In this document: one piece after another, positions 8,401-18,662 of the stretch
Layout of the letters: each line of letters opens with the position of its first letter
Numbering within the stretch: position 1 is the stretch's first letter
Origin: Lelliottia sp. WAP21
GTDB lineage: Bacteria; Pseudomonadota; Gammaproteobacteria; Enterobacterales; Enterobacteriaceae
Reading direction: 5' to 3'
Assembly: GCF_020532665.2 (NCBI RefSeq)
Contig: NZ_JAIWPG020000018.1
Span: 1 to 64,000, forward strand
DNA length: 64,000 nt
Notes under the pieces: generated by a model
Told to the model about the DNA's origin: nothing
Database searches by the model: none
Seen by the model: only the letters and a program-made list of their open reading frames with translations
Program-made: the position numbers and the translations under genes

Positions 8401-9945
8401 ATGGCCGAATCACAACCCCTGTCCGACGCCCCCGAGGGGGCGGAATATCTCAGGGCGGTGCTACGCGCTCCGGTCTATGAAGCGGTGCAGGTGACGCCGC
8501 TGCAAAAAATGGACAAGCTCTCCTCGCGCCTTGATAACGTTATTCTGGTGAAGCGCGAAGACCGTCAGCCTGTCCACAGCTTTAAGCTCCGTGGGGCTTA
8601 CGCGATGATGGCGGGCCTGACGGATGAGCAAAAAGCCCGTGGCGTGATTACCGCTTCCGCCGGTAATCACGCCCAGGGTGTGGCATTTTCGGCCGCCCGT
8701 CTGGGTTTAAAAGCGCTGATTGTCATGCCTGTCGCCACGGCGGACATCAAAGTGGACGCCGTACGGGGATTTGGCGGTGAAGTCTTGCTCCACGGTGCCA
8801 ATTTTGATGAGGCAAAAGCGAAGGCGATAGCCCTGTCGCAGCAGCAGGGATTTACCTGGGTACCGCCTTTCGATCATCCGATGGTGATTGCGGGCCAGGG
8901 CACGCTGGCGCTGGAACTGTTACAGCAGGATGCCCATCTCGATCGCGTGTTTGTGCCGGTTGGCGGCGGGGGACTGGCGGCGGGCGTGGCGGTGCTGATC
9001 AAACAGCTGATGCCGCAAATCAAAGTGATAGCGGTTGAAGCCGAAGACTCTGCTTGCCTGAAAGCGGCACTGGATGCAGGACACCCGGTTGATTTGCCCC
9101 GTGTGGGATTGTTTGCAGAGGGCGTGGCGGTTAAACGCATCGGCGACGAAACCTTTCGCGTCTGCCAGGAATATCTTGATGACATCATCACCGTCGACAG
9201 TGATGCCATTTGCGCGGCGATGAAAGATCTGTTTGAAGATGTTCGTGCGGTAGCAGAGCCTTCCGGTGCACTGGCTCTGGCAGGGATGAAGAAATATATC
9301 GCCCAGCACAACATCCGCGGTGAGCGTCTTGCCCACGTGTTATCGGGTGCGAACGTTAACTTCCACGGCCTGCGTTATGTTTCTGAGCGCTGCGAACTGG
9401 GCGAACAACGTGAAGCGCTGCTTGCGGTTACTATTCCGGAGGAGAAAGGCAGCTTTCTGAAGTTCTGCCAGCTTCTGGGCGGCCGCTCCGTCACCGAGTT
9501 CAACTATCGCTTTGCCGATGCGAAAGATGCCTGCATCTTTGTCGGCGTGCGCTTAAGCCGTGGTCTTGAGGAGCGTAAAGAGATCCTTAACCTGCTGCAC
9601 GAAGGCGGCTACAGCGTGGTCGACCTGTCTGATGATGAAATGGCGAAGCTGCACGTGCGCTATATGGTCGGTGGTCGACCGTCCAAACCTTTGCAGGAGC
9701 GTTTGTTCAGTTTCGAGTTTCCGGAATCACCGGGCGCGTTGTTGAAATTCCTGCACACTCTTGGCACGCACTGGAACATCTCCCTGTTCCATTATCGCAG
9801 CCACGGTACGGATTATGGCCGCGTACTGGCAGCCTTCGAACTGGGTGAACATGAGCCCGATTTCGAAACGCGGCTCAATGAGCTGGGCTACGACTGTCAC
9901 GATGAAACCCATAACCCGGCATTTAGGTTCTTCCTCGCGGGTTAA
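8401..9945 (+). CDS. ilvA: Threonine ammonia-lyase, biosynthetic
   Basis: Fold-type II PLP enzyme of 514 aa. It deaminates threonine to 2-ketobutyrate, the committed step of isoleucine synthesis. Lys62 (HSFKLRGAY) binds PLP, and the glycine loop VGGGGLAAG is present. The C-terminal third (about 335-514) holds two ACT-like regulatory repeats (for example EEKGSFLKFCQLLGG and PESPGALLKFLHTLG) that sense Ile and Val in this family. It is the last gene of the operon. The operon terminator lies inside the facing ilvY. Confidence 0.96.
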   Translation: MAESQPLSDAPEGAEYLRAVLRAPVYEAVQVTPLQKMDKLSSRLDNVILVKREDRQPVHSFKLRGAYAMMAGLTDEQKARGVITASAGNHAQGVAFSAARLGLKALIVMPVATADIKVDAVRGFGGEVLLHGANFDEAKAKAIALSQQQGFTWVPPFDHPMVIAGQGTLALELLQQDAHLDRVFVPVGGGGLAAGVAVLIKQLMPQIKVIAVEAEDSACLKAALDAGHPVDLPRVGLFAEGVAVKRIGDETFRVCQEYLDDIITVDSDAICAAMKDLFEDVRAVAEPSGALALAGMKKYIAQHNIRGERLAHVLSGANVNFHGLRYVSERCELGEQREALLAVTIPEEKGSFLKFCQLLGGRSVTEFNYRFADAKDACIFVGVRLSRGLEERKEILNLLHEGGYSVVDLSDDEMAKLHVRYMVGGRPSKPLQERLFSFEFPESPGALLKFLHTLGTHWNISLFHYRSHGTDYGRVLAAFELGEHEPDFETRLNELGYDCHDETHNPAFRFFLAG

Positions 9946-9967
9946 GCGGACCCTGGCCGGGCGAGCG

Positions 9968-10858
9968 TTAATGGTTAGGCAGTATTTTCCAGAATGCCTC
10001 AATAAGCGGCTCATGCAGCCGCTTTTTTTGTGCGCACACGCCCAGTTCAAACGGGGTTTTTTCGTCGCTGCGATCTAAAATCATCACGCGATTGCGCACC
10101 GGCTCAGGGCTGTTGTCCAGCACCACTTCAGGCAGCAGCGCCACGCCACATCCCAGCGCCACCATCGACACCATGGCTTCATGTCCGCCTACGGTGGCGT
10201 AGATTAACGGATTACTGATCTTCTGACGGCGGAACCACAGCTCAATGCGGCGGCGCACGGGCCCCTGATCGGCCATGATAAAAGGCACCGTTGACCAGTC
10301 CGGCTTTTCCACCGACACCTGATTACGCACCGGGCAGGGTAACGCGGGGGCAATCAACACGACCGCCAGGTTTTCCAGCATCGAAAACGCCACCGCGCCG
10401 GGCAACGTCTCCGGTTTCCCGGCAATGGCGAGATCCGCTTCGCCCGTCACCACTTTATTCATGGCATCGGCGGCGTCACCGGTGGTGAGTTTGATTTCAA
10501 CGGACGGATGCTCAGCGCGAAAGCGATCAAGAATGGGGGGCAGGTGGCTATACGCGGCAGTCACGGAACAGAAAATATGCAGTTCGCCCGACAGCGACGG
10601 ACCTTGCTGGTCGATTGTGTGCCGCAGTTGCTGATATTGCAACAAGGTTTGTTGCGCAAAAACGCGCAGCTCCTCGCCCGCCTCCGTGAGCGTCACCGTG
10701 CGGTTATCGCGGACAAACAGCGGCTGACCGAGGTCCTCTTCCAGACGCTGAATCTGACGTGACAGCGTGGAGGGGCTTACGTGTATTGCCCTGGCGCTGC
10801 GCCCGAAATGGCGGCTCTCGGCCAGATGCAGGAACATTTTTAGATCGCGTAAATCCAC
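9968..10858 (-). CDS. ilvY: LysR-family activator of ilvC
   Basis: LysR-type regulator of 296 aa with HTH FGRSARAIHVSPSTLSRQIQ (about 18-37) and an effector domain that in E. coli binds acetolactate/acetohydroxybutyrate to activate ilvC. I chose the GTG at 10858 because GGAG lies 8 nt upstream and the product starts MDLRDLK as in E. coli. The GTG at 10867 abuts its own Shine-Dalgarno. The 3' end contains the terminator of ilvGMEDA on the opposite strand. Confidence 0.95.
   Translation of the reverse strand: MDLRDLKMFLHLAESRHFGRSARAIHVSPSTLSRQIQRLEEDLGQPLFVRDNRTVTLTEAGEELRVFAQQTLLQYQQLRHTIDQQGPSLSGELHIFCSVTAAYSHLPPILDRFRAEHPSVEIKLTTGDAADAMNKVVTGEADLAIAGKPETLPGAVAFSMLENLAVVLIAPALPCPVRNQVSVEKPDWSTVPFIMADQGPVRRRIELWFRRQKISNPLIYATVGGHEAMVSMVALGCGVALLPEVVLDNSPEPVRNRVMILDRSDEKTPFELGVCAQKKRLHEPLIEAFWKILPNH
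10004..10029 (+). terminator. ilvGMEDA terminator inside ilvY
   Basis: A perfect 8-bp stem AAGCGGCT/AGCCGCTT (10004-10011, 10017-10024) with a 5-nt loop is followed by seven T residues (10023-10029). It reads rightward, 59 bp after the ilvA stop. The same bases encode the C-terminal part of IlvY on the other strand. Confidence 0.8.
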
Positions 10859-10879
10859 TGCTCGCACTCCAGGTTTTTA

Positions 10880-10930
10880 CGTTGCAGAAATTGCAACGTG
10901 ACGTTGTGAATATATCAATTTCCGCAATAC
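10880..10930. promoter_or_regulatory. IlvY operators between ilvY and ilvC
   Basis: A 19-bp dyad CGTTGCA-GAAAT-TGCAACG (10880-10898) is followed about 32 bp further, centre to centre, by a weaker copy on the other strand (TATTGCGGAAATTGATA, 10913-10929). Tandem operators three helical turns apart, one overlapping the ilvY promoter and one near the ilvC -35 region, match the known arrangement of the ilvY-ilvC regulatory region. Confidence 0.8.
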
Positions 10931-11024
10931 ATTTCCTGTCATATAGTGGGTTCATTCTCTCTTGCTAGACACGGCAAGCGAACCGAACAATAAGCACCAC
11001 AACACAACATCACGAGGTATCACC

Positions 11025-12500
11025 ATGGCTAACTACTTCAACACACTGAATCTGCGCCAGCAGCTGGCTCAGTTGGGCAAATGCCGCTTTATGGCGCGCG
11101 ATGAATTTGCCGATGGCGCAAGCTATCTTCAGGGTAAAAAAGTGGTCATCGTCGGCTGTGGCGCACAGGGCCTTAACCAGGGTCTGAACATGCGTGATTC
11201 CGGTCTGGATATCGCCTACGCTCTGCGTAAAGAAGCGATTGCTGAGAAGCGTGCGTCCTGGCGTAAAGCGACTGAAAATGGCTTCAAAGTAGGGACTTAC
11301 GAAGAGCTGATCCCTCAGGCGGATTTGGTTGTTAACCTGACGCCAGACAAACAGCACTCTGACGTTGTGCGTGCTGTTCAGCCGATGATGAAAGACGGTG
11401 CTGCGCTGGGTTACTCTCACGGTTTCAACATCGTTGAAGTTGGCGAGCAGATCCGTAAAGACATCACCGTTGTGATGGTGGCCCCGAAGTGCCCGGGCAC
11501 CGAGGTGCGTGAAGAGTACAAACGTGGTTTCGGTGTTCCTACCCTGATCGCGGTTCACCCGGAAAACGATCCAAAAGGCGAAGGCATGGCGATTGCCAAA
11601 GCATGGGCTGCCGCCACCGGGGGTCATCGTGCCGGCGTGCTGGAATCCTCCTTCGTCGCGGAAGTGAAATCTGACCTGATGGGTGAGCAGACCATTCTGT
11701 GCGGTATGTTGCAAGCCGGCTCCCTGCTCTGCTTCGACAAGCTGGTGGAAGAGGGCACTGATCCGGCATACGCAGAAAAACTGATTCAGTTCGGCTGGGA
11801 AACGATCACCGAAGCGCTGAAACAGGGTGGTATCACGCTGATGATGGACCGTCTGTCCAACCCGGCGAAACTGCGTGCTTATGCGCTGTCCGAGCAGCTG
11901 AAAACCATCATGGCCCCGCTGTTCCAGAAACATATGGACGACATCATCTCCGGTGAGTTCTCTTCCGGCATGATGGCAGACTGGGCAAACGACGATAAAA
12001 AACTGCTGACCTGGCGTGAAGAGACCGGTAAAACGGCCTTCGAAACTGCGGCACAGTTCGACGGTAAAATTAGCGAGCAGGAGTACTTCGATAAAGGCGT
12101 ACTGATGATTGCGATGGTGAAAGCGGGCGTTGAGCTGGCATTCGAAACCATGGTGGATTCCGGCATCATCGAAGAGTCTGCATATTATGAATCACTGCAC
12201 GAATTACCGCTGATTGCGAATACCATTGCCCGTAAGCGTCTGTATGAAATGAACGTGGTCATCTCTGATACCGCCGAGTACGGCAACTACCTGTTCTCTT
12301 ATGCCTGTGTACCGTTGCTGAAAGAGTTCATGACCACGCTGCAGACAGGCGATTTGGGTAAAGCGATTCCGGAAGGTGCCGTGGATAACGCCCAGCTGCG
12401 CGATGTTAACGAAGCGATTCGTAGCCACGCCATCGAAAGCGTGGGTCACACCCTGCGCGGTTATATGAAGGATATGAAGCGTATCGCCGTCGCAGGTTAA
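11025..12500 (+). CDS. ilvC: Ketol-acid reductoisomerase (class II)
   Basis: NADP-dependent acetohydroxyacid isomeroreductase of 491 aa. It performs the second common step of Val and Ile synthesis. The Rossmann motif GCGAQG is at 44-49, and the protein has the long, duplicated knotted C-terminal domain of the enteric class II enzyme. The start [10 protein letters not shown] is preceded by ACGAGGT. An in-frame extension 63 bp upstream has no support. It is induced by IlvY rather than by attenuation. Confidence 0.97.
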   Translation: MANYFNTLNLRQQLAQLGKCRFMARDEFADGASYLQGKKVVIVGCGAQGLNQGLNMRDSGLDIAYALRKEAIAEKRASWRKATENGFKVGTYEELIPQADLVVNLTPDKQHSDVVRAVQPMMKDGAALGYSHGFNIVEVGEQIRKDITVVMVAPKCPGTEVREEYKRGFGVPTLIAVHPENDPKGEGMAIAKAWAAATGGHRAGVLESSFVAEVKSDLMGEQTILCGMLQAGSLLCFDKLVEEGTDPAYAEKLIQFGWETITEALKQGGITLMMDRLSNPAKLRAYALSEQLKTIMAPLFQKHMDDIISGEFSSGMMADWANDDKKLLTWREETGKTAFETAAQFDGKISEQEYFDKGVLMIAMVKAGVELAFETMVDSGIIEESAYYESLHELPLIANTIARKRLYEMNVVISDTAEYGNYLFSYACVPLLKEFMTTLQTGDLGKAIPEGAVDNAQLRDVNEAIRSHAIESVGHTLRGYMKDMKRIAVAG

Positions 12501-12538
12501 TTCCCGGGCGGGCTGCTGCACTGACCTGACTAAATGTT

Positions 12539-12565
12539 CAAGGCCTTCTCTCAGAGAAGGCCTTG
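12539..12565. terminator. Hairpin between convergent ilvC and ppiC
   Basis: A 12-bp perfect stem CAAGGCCTTCTC/GAGAAGGCCTTG with a 3-nt loop sits between the two converging stop codons. Neither side has a good U-tract, so termination here is likely but not certain. Confidence 0.55.
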
Positions 12566-12568
12566 CTG

Positions 12569-12934
<366 letters not shown>

Positions 12935-12936
12935 TT

Positions 12937-14958
12937 ATGCGTTTAAACCCCGGACAACAACAAGCCGTCGAATTTGTCACCGGACCATGCCTGGTGCTGG
13001 CAGGGGCGGGATCCGGTAAAACACGCGTGATCACTAACAAGATTGCTCACCTTATTCGCGGCTGCGGCTATCAGGCTCGCCATATCGCAGCGGTAACCTT
13101 TACCAACAAAGCAGCACGTGAAATGAAAGAGCGCGTCGGCCAAACGCTGGGGCGTAAAGAGGCGCGGGGCCTGATGATTTCGACCTTTCACACCCTGGGG
13201 CTGGACATCATCAAGCGCGAATATGCCGCGCTGGGGATGAAATCGAATTTCTCGCTTTTTGACGATACCGATCAGGTTGCCTTGCTCAAAGAGCTCACCG
13301 AAGGTCGCCTCGAAGACGACAAACTCATTCTCCAGCAGCTGATCTCGACGATCTCAAACTGGAAAAACGATCTGATGACACCCGCTCAGGCAGCGGCGAG
13401 TGCGAAAGGTGAACGCGAGAGGATCTTCGCCCACTGCTACAGCCTGTATGACGATCACCTGAAAGCCTGCAACGTCCTCGATTTTGACGATCTCATTTTG
13501 TTGCCCACGCTGCTTTTACAGCGCAATGAAGAGGTCCGTGAGCGCTGGCAAAATAAGATTCGCTATCTGCTGGTGGATGAGTATCAGGACACTAACACCA
13601 GCCAGTATGAGCTGGTGAAATTGCTGGTTGGCCAGCGCGCGCGCTTTACGGTGGTGGGCGATGATGACCAGTCGATTTACTCCTGGCGCGGCGCGCGTCC
13701 GCAAAACCTGGTGCTGTTGAGCAAAGATTTCCCCGCGCTCCAGGTGGTAAAGCTGGAGCAGAACTATCGGTCGTCCGGACGCATCCTGAAAGCGGCCAAT
13801 ATTTTGATTGCGAATAACCCGCACGTTTTTGAAAAACGCCTCTTCTCCGAGCTGGGATATGGCACGGAACTCAAGGTTCTCAATGCCAATAACGAGGAAC
13901 ACGAAGCCGAGCGGGTCGCAGGGGAGTTGATTGCCCATCACTTTGTCAACAAAACCAACTATAAGGATTATGCGATCCTCTATCGCGGTAACCACCAGTC
14001 TCGCGTTTTTGAAAAGATGCTGATGCAAAACCGCATCCCGTACAAAATTTCGGGTGGAACCTCATTCTTTTCACGGCCCGAAATCAAAGACTTGCTCGCT
14101 TACCTGCGCGTGCTGACCAACCCTGATGATGACAGTGCGTTTTTACGGATCGTGAACACGCCAAAAAGGGAAATTGGCCCGGCAACCCTGCAAAAGCTGG
14201 GTGAATGGGCGATGACGCGGAATAAAAGCATGTTTTCCGCCAGCTTTGATCTGGGATTAAGCCAGACGCTGACAGGGCGTGGATACGATTCGCTGACCCG
14301 TTTTACCCAGTGGCTGGCGGAAATCCAGCGGCTGGCAGAACGCGAGCCCGTCGTGGCCGTACGCGATCTGATTCGGGGCATTGATTACGAATCCTGGCTG
14401 TATGAAACCTCTGCCAGCCCGAAAGCCGCAGAAATGCGCATGAAGAACGTCAACCAGCTTTTCACCTGGATGACGGAGATGCTGGAAGGGTCGGACATTG
14501 ACGAGCCAATGACGCTCACGCAGGTGGTCACCCGCTTTACGTTGCGCGACATGATGGAGCGTGGCGAAAGCGAGGAAGAAGCGGATCAGGTACAGCTGAT
14601 GACGCTCCATGCGTCTAAAGGTCTGGAGTTCCCTTATGTGTTCCTGGTCGGCATGGAGGAAGGACTCCTGCCTCATCAGAGCAGCATTGATGAAGACAAT
14701 GTCGACGAAGAACGTCGCCTGGCCTATGTCGGCATTACGCGCGCGCAAAAGGAACTGACCTTTACGATGTGTAAGGAACGTCGTCAGTATGGGGAACTTG
14801 TTCGCCCGGAGCCGAGCCGCTTCCTGTTAGAGTTGCCTCAGGATGATGTGATCTGGGAGCAGGAGCGAAAAGTCATTACGCCTGAAGAGCGGATGCACAA
14901 AGGGCAAGCCAATGTGGCGAATATTCGCGCCATGCTGGCGAAAGCTAAAGAGAAGTAA
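12937..14958 (+). CDS. rep: ATP-dependent DNA helicase Rep
   Basis: Superfamily 1A 3'-5' helicase of 673 aa, the E. coli Rep length. Walker A AGAGSGKT is at 22-29. Walker [11 protein letters not shown], motif [18 protein letters not shown] and motif [15 protein letters not shown] and YVGITRAQ are all visible. It helps replication forks pass protein barriers. The ATG at 12937 gives the known N-terminus [10 protein letters not shown]; a TTG 15 bp upstream is rejected. Its 3' end overlaps gppA by 14 bp in convergent orientation. Confidence 0.97.
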   Translation: MRLNPGQQQAVEFVTGPCLVLAGAGSGKTRVITNKIAHLIRGCGYQARHIAAVTFTNKAAREMKERVGQTLGRKEARGLMISTFHTLGLDIIKREYAALGMKSNFSLFDDTDQVALLKELTEGRLEDDKLILQQLISTISNWKNDLMTPAQAAASAKGERERIFAHCYSLYDDHLKACNVLDFDDLILLPTLLLQRNEEVRERWQNKIRYLLVDEYQDTNTSQYELVKLLVGQRARFTVVGDDDQSIYSWRGARPQNLVLLSKDFPALQVVKLEQNYRSSGRILKAANILIANNPHVFEKRLFSELGYGTELKVLNANNEEHEAERVAGELIAHHFVNKTNYKDYAILYRGNHQSRVFEKMLMQNRIPYKISGGTSFFSRPEIKDLLAYLRVLTNPDDDSAFLRIVNTPKREIGPATLQKLGEWAMTRNKSMFSASFDLGLSQTLTGRGYDSLTRFTQWLAEIQRLAEREPVVAVRDLIRGIDYESWLYETSASPKAAEMRMKNVNQLFTWMTEMLEGSDIDEPMTLTQVVTRFTLRDMMERGESEEEADQVQLMTLHASKGLEFPYVFLVGMEEGLLPHQSSIDEDNVDEERRLAYVGITRAQKELTFTMCKERRQYGELVRPEPSRFLLELPQDDVIWEQERKVITPEERMHKGQANVANIRAMLAKAKEK

Positions 14959-16447
14959 TCGTCGCCTGGTTGACGTCTAAAGCCCAGTGGACATAGCTTT
15001 GCCACTGGCACTCTTGTTCAATCAACTCCGCGCCCAGCGGATGGAGATCAAGCCATTTTTCTGGCAGCGTGAGCGTGAGCTTTTCGTTGTCCACCGTTAA
15101 ACCAATGGCGGGCAGCAAATCATCCCGGCGTCGGCTGGCGAAGAGAATGGCCAGACGCAGCAAACGACACAAATGCTCGGCCACGCGTGGCGGCACCGCA
15201 TTTTGTTGATGCAAAGAAGAGAGATCGACCGTGCTGGTCTGATTCAGGAGCAGCGTCGCGAGCAATTTTTTCTGCGCTGGTGTGAAACCGGGCAGGTCGA
15301 GATAACGCACCAGATATGCCGCATGGGCAGGCGCGTGTTTAAAATCGATGCTTAAGCCCACTTCATGTAAAGCGCAGGCGCTCAGCAGAAGATCGCGGCT
15401 TAAGGGCTCAAGATCCCAGCTCTCTTTCACCTGATCGGCGAAATGGGATGCCAGTTGGGCCACGCGATGAGCTTGATCCGCATCGACCATAAACCGCCGC
15501 TGAACGTTACGCAGCGTCCGACTGCGAATATCCTGATCCACCGCCAGATGCAGCATGCCATAAACCAGGCCTTCACGCAGTGCGCCGCCGGACAAGGTCA
15601 TACAGCGAATATTCAACTCAGAGAAAATGGCGATAAGAATCGCCAGGCCGCTTGGAAACACGAGCGCCCGTTCAAGGGTCAGCCCTTCGATCTCAAGCTC
15701 TTCGAGGCGTCCACATTGAATAGCGCGTTGCTTTAGCTGCTGGAGTTTGGCCAGCGTAATACGCTCGTCCATCCCCTGCGCCATCATGATTTCCTGAAGC
15801 GCCTGAACGGTGCCCGACGCGCCGACGCAGATTTTCCAGCCGTGATATTGCAGCTCATCCATAACGGGGCGCAACACGTCACGGGCCGCACGTTCAGCGT
15901 CGTCGAAGTGTTCCTGGGCGAGATTGCGATCGGTAAAATAGCGCTCAAGCCAGGTGACGCAGCCCATTGAGAGACTAAACAGCGAGGTTGCTTGCGCCCC
16001 TGTACCTGTCACCAGCTCAGTGCTTGCCCCGCCGATATCCACCACCAGACGACGATCGTCACCGCCGGTAGTATGGGCCACACCCTGATAAATCAGACGG
16101 GCTTCTTCTTCACCGCTAATCACCTGAACGGGACAGCCAAGGATTTCCTGCGCTTTGGCAATAAAATCAGCGGCATTGACGGCCAGACGCAGGGTCGCCG
16201 TCGCCACTACGCGGATTTGATTATGCGGGATATCCTGCAAACGTTCGGCAAACAGACGCAAACATTGCCAGCCACGTTCCATGGCCTCAGGGGAGAGTTG
16301 ATTGTCCTGACTCAGGCCCGCCGCGAGACGGACCTTACGCTTAATGCGTGACAGGGTTTGTATACTCCCTGCCACTTCGCGTACGACCAGCATATGAAAA
16401 CTGTTCGAACCGAGATCGATTGCTGCATAAAGCGAGGTGGAACTCAT
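14945..16447 (-). CDS. gppA: Guanosine-5'-triphosphate,3'-diphosphate pyrophosphatase
   Basis: Ppx/GppA family phosphatase that converts pppGpp to ppGpp. Actin-like ATPase motifs are visible: DLGSNSFHM near the start, GEEEARLIY and [10 protein letters not shown] start at [15 protein letters not shown] (500 aa) because an AAGG Shine-Dalgarno lies 9 nt upstream. An ATG three codons earlier has no room for one. The C-terminus ([10 protein letters not shown]) runs several residues past E. coli GppA and so overlaps the rep stop. Its start codon sits on the edge of an ERIC element. Confidence 0.94.
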   Translation of the reverse strand: MSSTSLYAAIDLGSNSFHMLVVREVAGSIQTLSRIKRKVRLAAGLSQDNQLSPEAMERGWQCLRLFAERLQDIPHNQIRVVATATLRLAVNAADFIAKAQEILGCPVQVISGEEEARLIYQGVAHTTGGDDRRLVVDIGGASTELVTGTGAQATSLFSLSMGCVTWLERYFTDRNLAQEHFDDAERAARDVLRPVMDELQYHGWKICVGASGTVQALQEIMMAQGMDERITLAKLQQLKQRAIQCGRLEELEIEGLTLERALVFPSGLAILIAIFSELNIRCMTLSGGALREGLVYGMLHLAVDQDIRSRTLRNVQRRFMVDADQAHRVAQLASHFADQVKESWDLEPLSRDLLLSACALHEVGLSIDFKHAPAHAAYLVRYLDLPGFTPAQKKLLATLLLNQTSTVDLSSLHQQNAVPPRVAEHLCRLLRLAILFASRRRDDLLPAIGLTVDNEKLTLTLPEKWLDLHPLGAELIEQECQWQSYVHWALDVNQATITSL

Positions 16448-16565
16448 ACCCTTCATCCTTCAAGCTGCCTCGTCGTTGGCCTCGTCTGCCTGCCCCAGCC
16501 ACTTACCGGAGTAAGCGCCTGGAGATTCACACTCTTGCCGCCTCGACGCATCTCAAACGACAGCG
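16446..16565. repeat. ERIC element between gppA and rhlB
   Basis: About 120 bp align with the enterobacterial repetitive intergenic consensus in reverse: CTTCAAGCTGCC near the left end, GCCCCAGCCACTTAC and GTAAGCGCCTGGAGATTCAC in the centre (near the ERIC2 and ERIC1R primer motifs), then CTTGCCGCCTCGACGCA. The central part forms the usual dyad. The element covers nearly the whole gppA-rhlB gap and supplies the upstream sequence of gppA. Confidence 0.85.
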
Positions 16566-16581
16566 TGTCAGGCATGTTTAC

Positions 16582-17847
16582 TTAGCCGGAACGACGACGA
16601 TTACGCGGTGCGCCAGTACGACGCGGGCCATTGCCGGAGCGAGCGCGAGTCAGTCGCTTAGGTGGCGGCAGTTCGCTCAACAATGCTTCCGGATTGTATT
16701 TGCTCTGCGGAATCGAGTGACCAATGTAGGTCTCGATGGCAGGAAGATTCAGCGCGTACTCTTCACAGGCAAGACTGATTGAGTGTCCGCTCGCCCCGGC
16801 ACGACCGGTACGGCCAATACGGTGAACGTAATCTTCGCAATCGTCAGGCAGGTCGTAGTTGAATACGTGGGTCACGGCAGGAATATGCAGGCCACGTGCG
16901 GCCACATCGGTCGCGACCAGAATGTCTAAATCGCCACGGGTAAACTCTTCGAGAATCCGCAGACGTTTCTTCTGAGCGACGTCACCCGTCAGCAAACCAA
17001 CGCGATGGCCGTCTGCTGCCAGATGGCCCCAGATGTCTTCGCAGCGGTGCTTGGTATTGGCGAAGATGATGGCGCGATCGGGCCACTCTTCTTCGATGAG
17101 CGTTTGCAGAAGACGCATTTTCTCTTCGTTAGACGGGTAGAAAAGCTCTTCCTGAATGCGGTGGCCGGTTTTCTGTTCTGGCTCGACTTCGACGTATTCG
17201 GCGTTGTTCATTTGTTCGAACGCCAGTTCGCGGACGCGATAAGAGAGCGTGGCCGAAAACAGCATGTTCAGACGCTGTGTGGTCGGCGGCATACGACGGA
17301 ACAACCAGCGGATATCTTTAATGAAGCCCAGATCGTACATGCGGTCGGCTTCATCAAGAACGACAACCTGGATAGCGCCAAGGTTAATATGGTTTTGCTT
17401 GGCGTAATCGATAAGACGGCCCGTGGTGCCGATCAGGATATCAACACCGCTTTCCAGCACTTTAAGCTGTTTGTCGTAGCCATCGCCGCCATAAGCCAGA
17501 CCCAGCTTAAGACCTGTCGTCTGTGCCAGAGGCTCAGCGTCAGCATGGATTTGCACCGCAAGTTCTCGCGTTGGCGCCATGATCAGCGCGCGCGGTTGGT
17601 TAACTTTTCGGTCAGCCATTGCTGGATGAGAAAGTAAATAATGGAACGTTGACGTCAAAAACGCCATCGTTTTGCCAGTACCGGTTTGCGCCTGCCCTGC
17701 AACATCGCGACCAGCCAGCGTAAGCGGCAGTGCGAGAGCCTGTATGGGCGTGCAGTTATGAAACCCTTTAGTTTCAAGGGCTTCGATCACTTTTGGGTGC
17801 AGGGCGAAGTCGGAAAACTTCTGTTCTGTTAAATGTGTTTTGCTCAT
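16582..17847 (-). CDS. rhlB: DEAD-box ATP-dependent RNA helicase RhlB
   Basis: Protein of 421 aa, the same length as E. coli RhlB. Q-motif around 10-37, Walker A AQTGTGKT (53-60), DEAD box VLDEADRM (165-168), SAT motif FSATLS and motif [12 protein letters not shown] are present, followed by a basic tail rich in Arg ([13 protein letters not shown]). It is the helicase of the RNA degradosome, unwinding RNA for PNPase. It is divergent from trxA. Confidence 0.97.
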   Translation of the reverse strand: MSKTHLTEQKFSDFALHPKVIEALETKGFHNCTPIQALALPLTLAGRDVAGQAQTGTGKTMAFLTSTFHYLLSHPAMADRKVNQPRALIMAPTRELAVQIHADAEPLAQTTGLKLGLAYGGDGYDKQLKVLESGVDILIGTTGRLIDYAKQNHINLGAIQVVVLDEADRMYDLGFIKDIRWLFRRMPPTTQRLNMLFSATLSYRVRELAFEQMNNAEYVEVEPEQKTGHRIQEELFYPSNEEKMRLLQTLIEEEWPDRAIIFANTKHRCEDIWGHLAADGHRVGLLTGDVAQKKRLRILEEFTRGDLDILVATDVAARGLHIPAVTHVFNYDLPDDCEDYVHRIGRTGRAGASGHSISLACEEYALNLPAIETYIGHSIPQSKYNPEALLSELPPPKRLTRARSGNGPRRTGAPRNRRRSG

Positions 17848-17991
17848 AGTGTGGTAGAATATCAGCTTACTATTGCTTTACGAAAGCGTATCCGGTGAAA
17901 TAAAGTCAACCTTTAGTTGGTTAATGCGACATCAACACGTCGTTGGTGGAGACGAAACCAACGTACCAGGCTTATTCCTGTGGAGTTATAT

Positions 17992-18321
17992 ATGAGCGAT
18001 AAAATTATTCACCTGACTGACGATAGTTTTGACACGGACGTACTAAAAGCTGACGGGCTGACCCTCGTCGATTTCTGGGCTGAATGGTGTGGTCCTTGCA
18101 AAATGATCGCTCCGATTCTGGATGAAATCGCCGACGAATATCAGGGCAAACTGACCATTGCCAAGCTGAACATCGACCAGAACCCGGGCACTGCGCCAAA
18201 ATACGGCATCCGTGGCATCCCAACCTTACTGCTGTTCAAAAACGGCGAAGTGGCGGCGACCAAAGTGGGCGCGCTGTCTAAAGGTCAGCTGAAAGAGTTC
18301 CTTGACGCGAATCTGGCGTAA
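17992..18321 (+). CDS. trxA: Thioredoxin 1
   Basis: Protein of 109 aa with the redox motif WCGPC (residues 32-36) and the cis-Pro segment [13 protein letters not shown]. It reduces disulfides in ribonucleotide reductase, PAPS reductase and others, and is recharged by thioredoxin reductase. The start [11 protein letters not shown] follows a TGGAG Shine-Dalgarno. An upstream in-frame extension of 25 codons is not conserved. It lies upstream of the rho leader in the usual enteric order. Confidence 0.98.
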   Translation: MSDKIIHLTDDSFDTDVLKADGLTLVDFWAEWCGPCKMIAPILDEIADEYQGKLTIAKLNIDQNPGTAPKYGIRGIPTLLLFKNGEVAATKVGALSKGQLKEFLDANLA

Positions 18322-18662
18322 GGTTTCTCGGCCTGTGGCGTCTGGAATTCCGAATTCACCTGGATCTCTGGACGCCCGGCTTTAGTCGTGCTAAGTTAGC
18401 TATGACTTCGTTTTAAACATACCTTGTTGTTTGAATCTTGTTTTACCCGATACTTCCCTTTGTTGTCATAAACAGTGCGTGAAGTTGCTAGATTCCGGGC
18501 TTGTCACTCAATCCGTCTTGTCGTTTCAGATCTGCGTTCTTTCCCTGTGACCAGACAGCGAACAGACATGAGTTGATGGCCGCTAACAGGCATGGATGAC
18601 CCTTCCATACCATTCACAAATTAAGTTCGAGATTTACCCCGAGTTTAAGAACCCACACCATT
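18322..18662 (+). promoter_or_regulatory. rho leader region
   Basis: The 341 bp between trxA and rho correspond to the long untranslated leader of rho, which in E. coli carries the rho promoter, the rhoL ORF and sites of Rho-dependent autogenous attenuation. The strand is pyrimidine-rich with little strong structure (for example 18420-18470 and 18510-18555), consistent with Rho loading. A candidate rhoL is listed separately. I see no intrinsic terminator for trxA. Confidence 0.6.
18475..18576 (+). CDS. rhoL: Candidate rho operon leader peptide RhoL
   Basis: A 33-codon ORF starting at GTG, with the same length as E. coli RhoL. It begins MR and ends PVTRQRTDMS, close to the E. coli ending, but the middle reads in another frame relative to E. 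coli although the nucleotides there (CCGTCTTGTCGTTTCAG) are conserved. No clear Shine-Dalgarno precedes the GTG. It may be a real leader peptide or only conserved RNA sequence. Confidence 0.4.
   Translation: MREVARFRACHSIRLVVSDLRSFPVTRQRTDMS

Noticed and set aside
11010..11933. 307-codon open frame antisense to ilvC
   Set aside because: Shadow of ilvC, with no recognisable domain and no ribosome binding site of its own.
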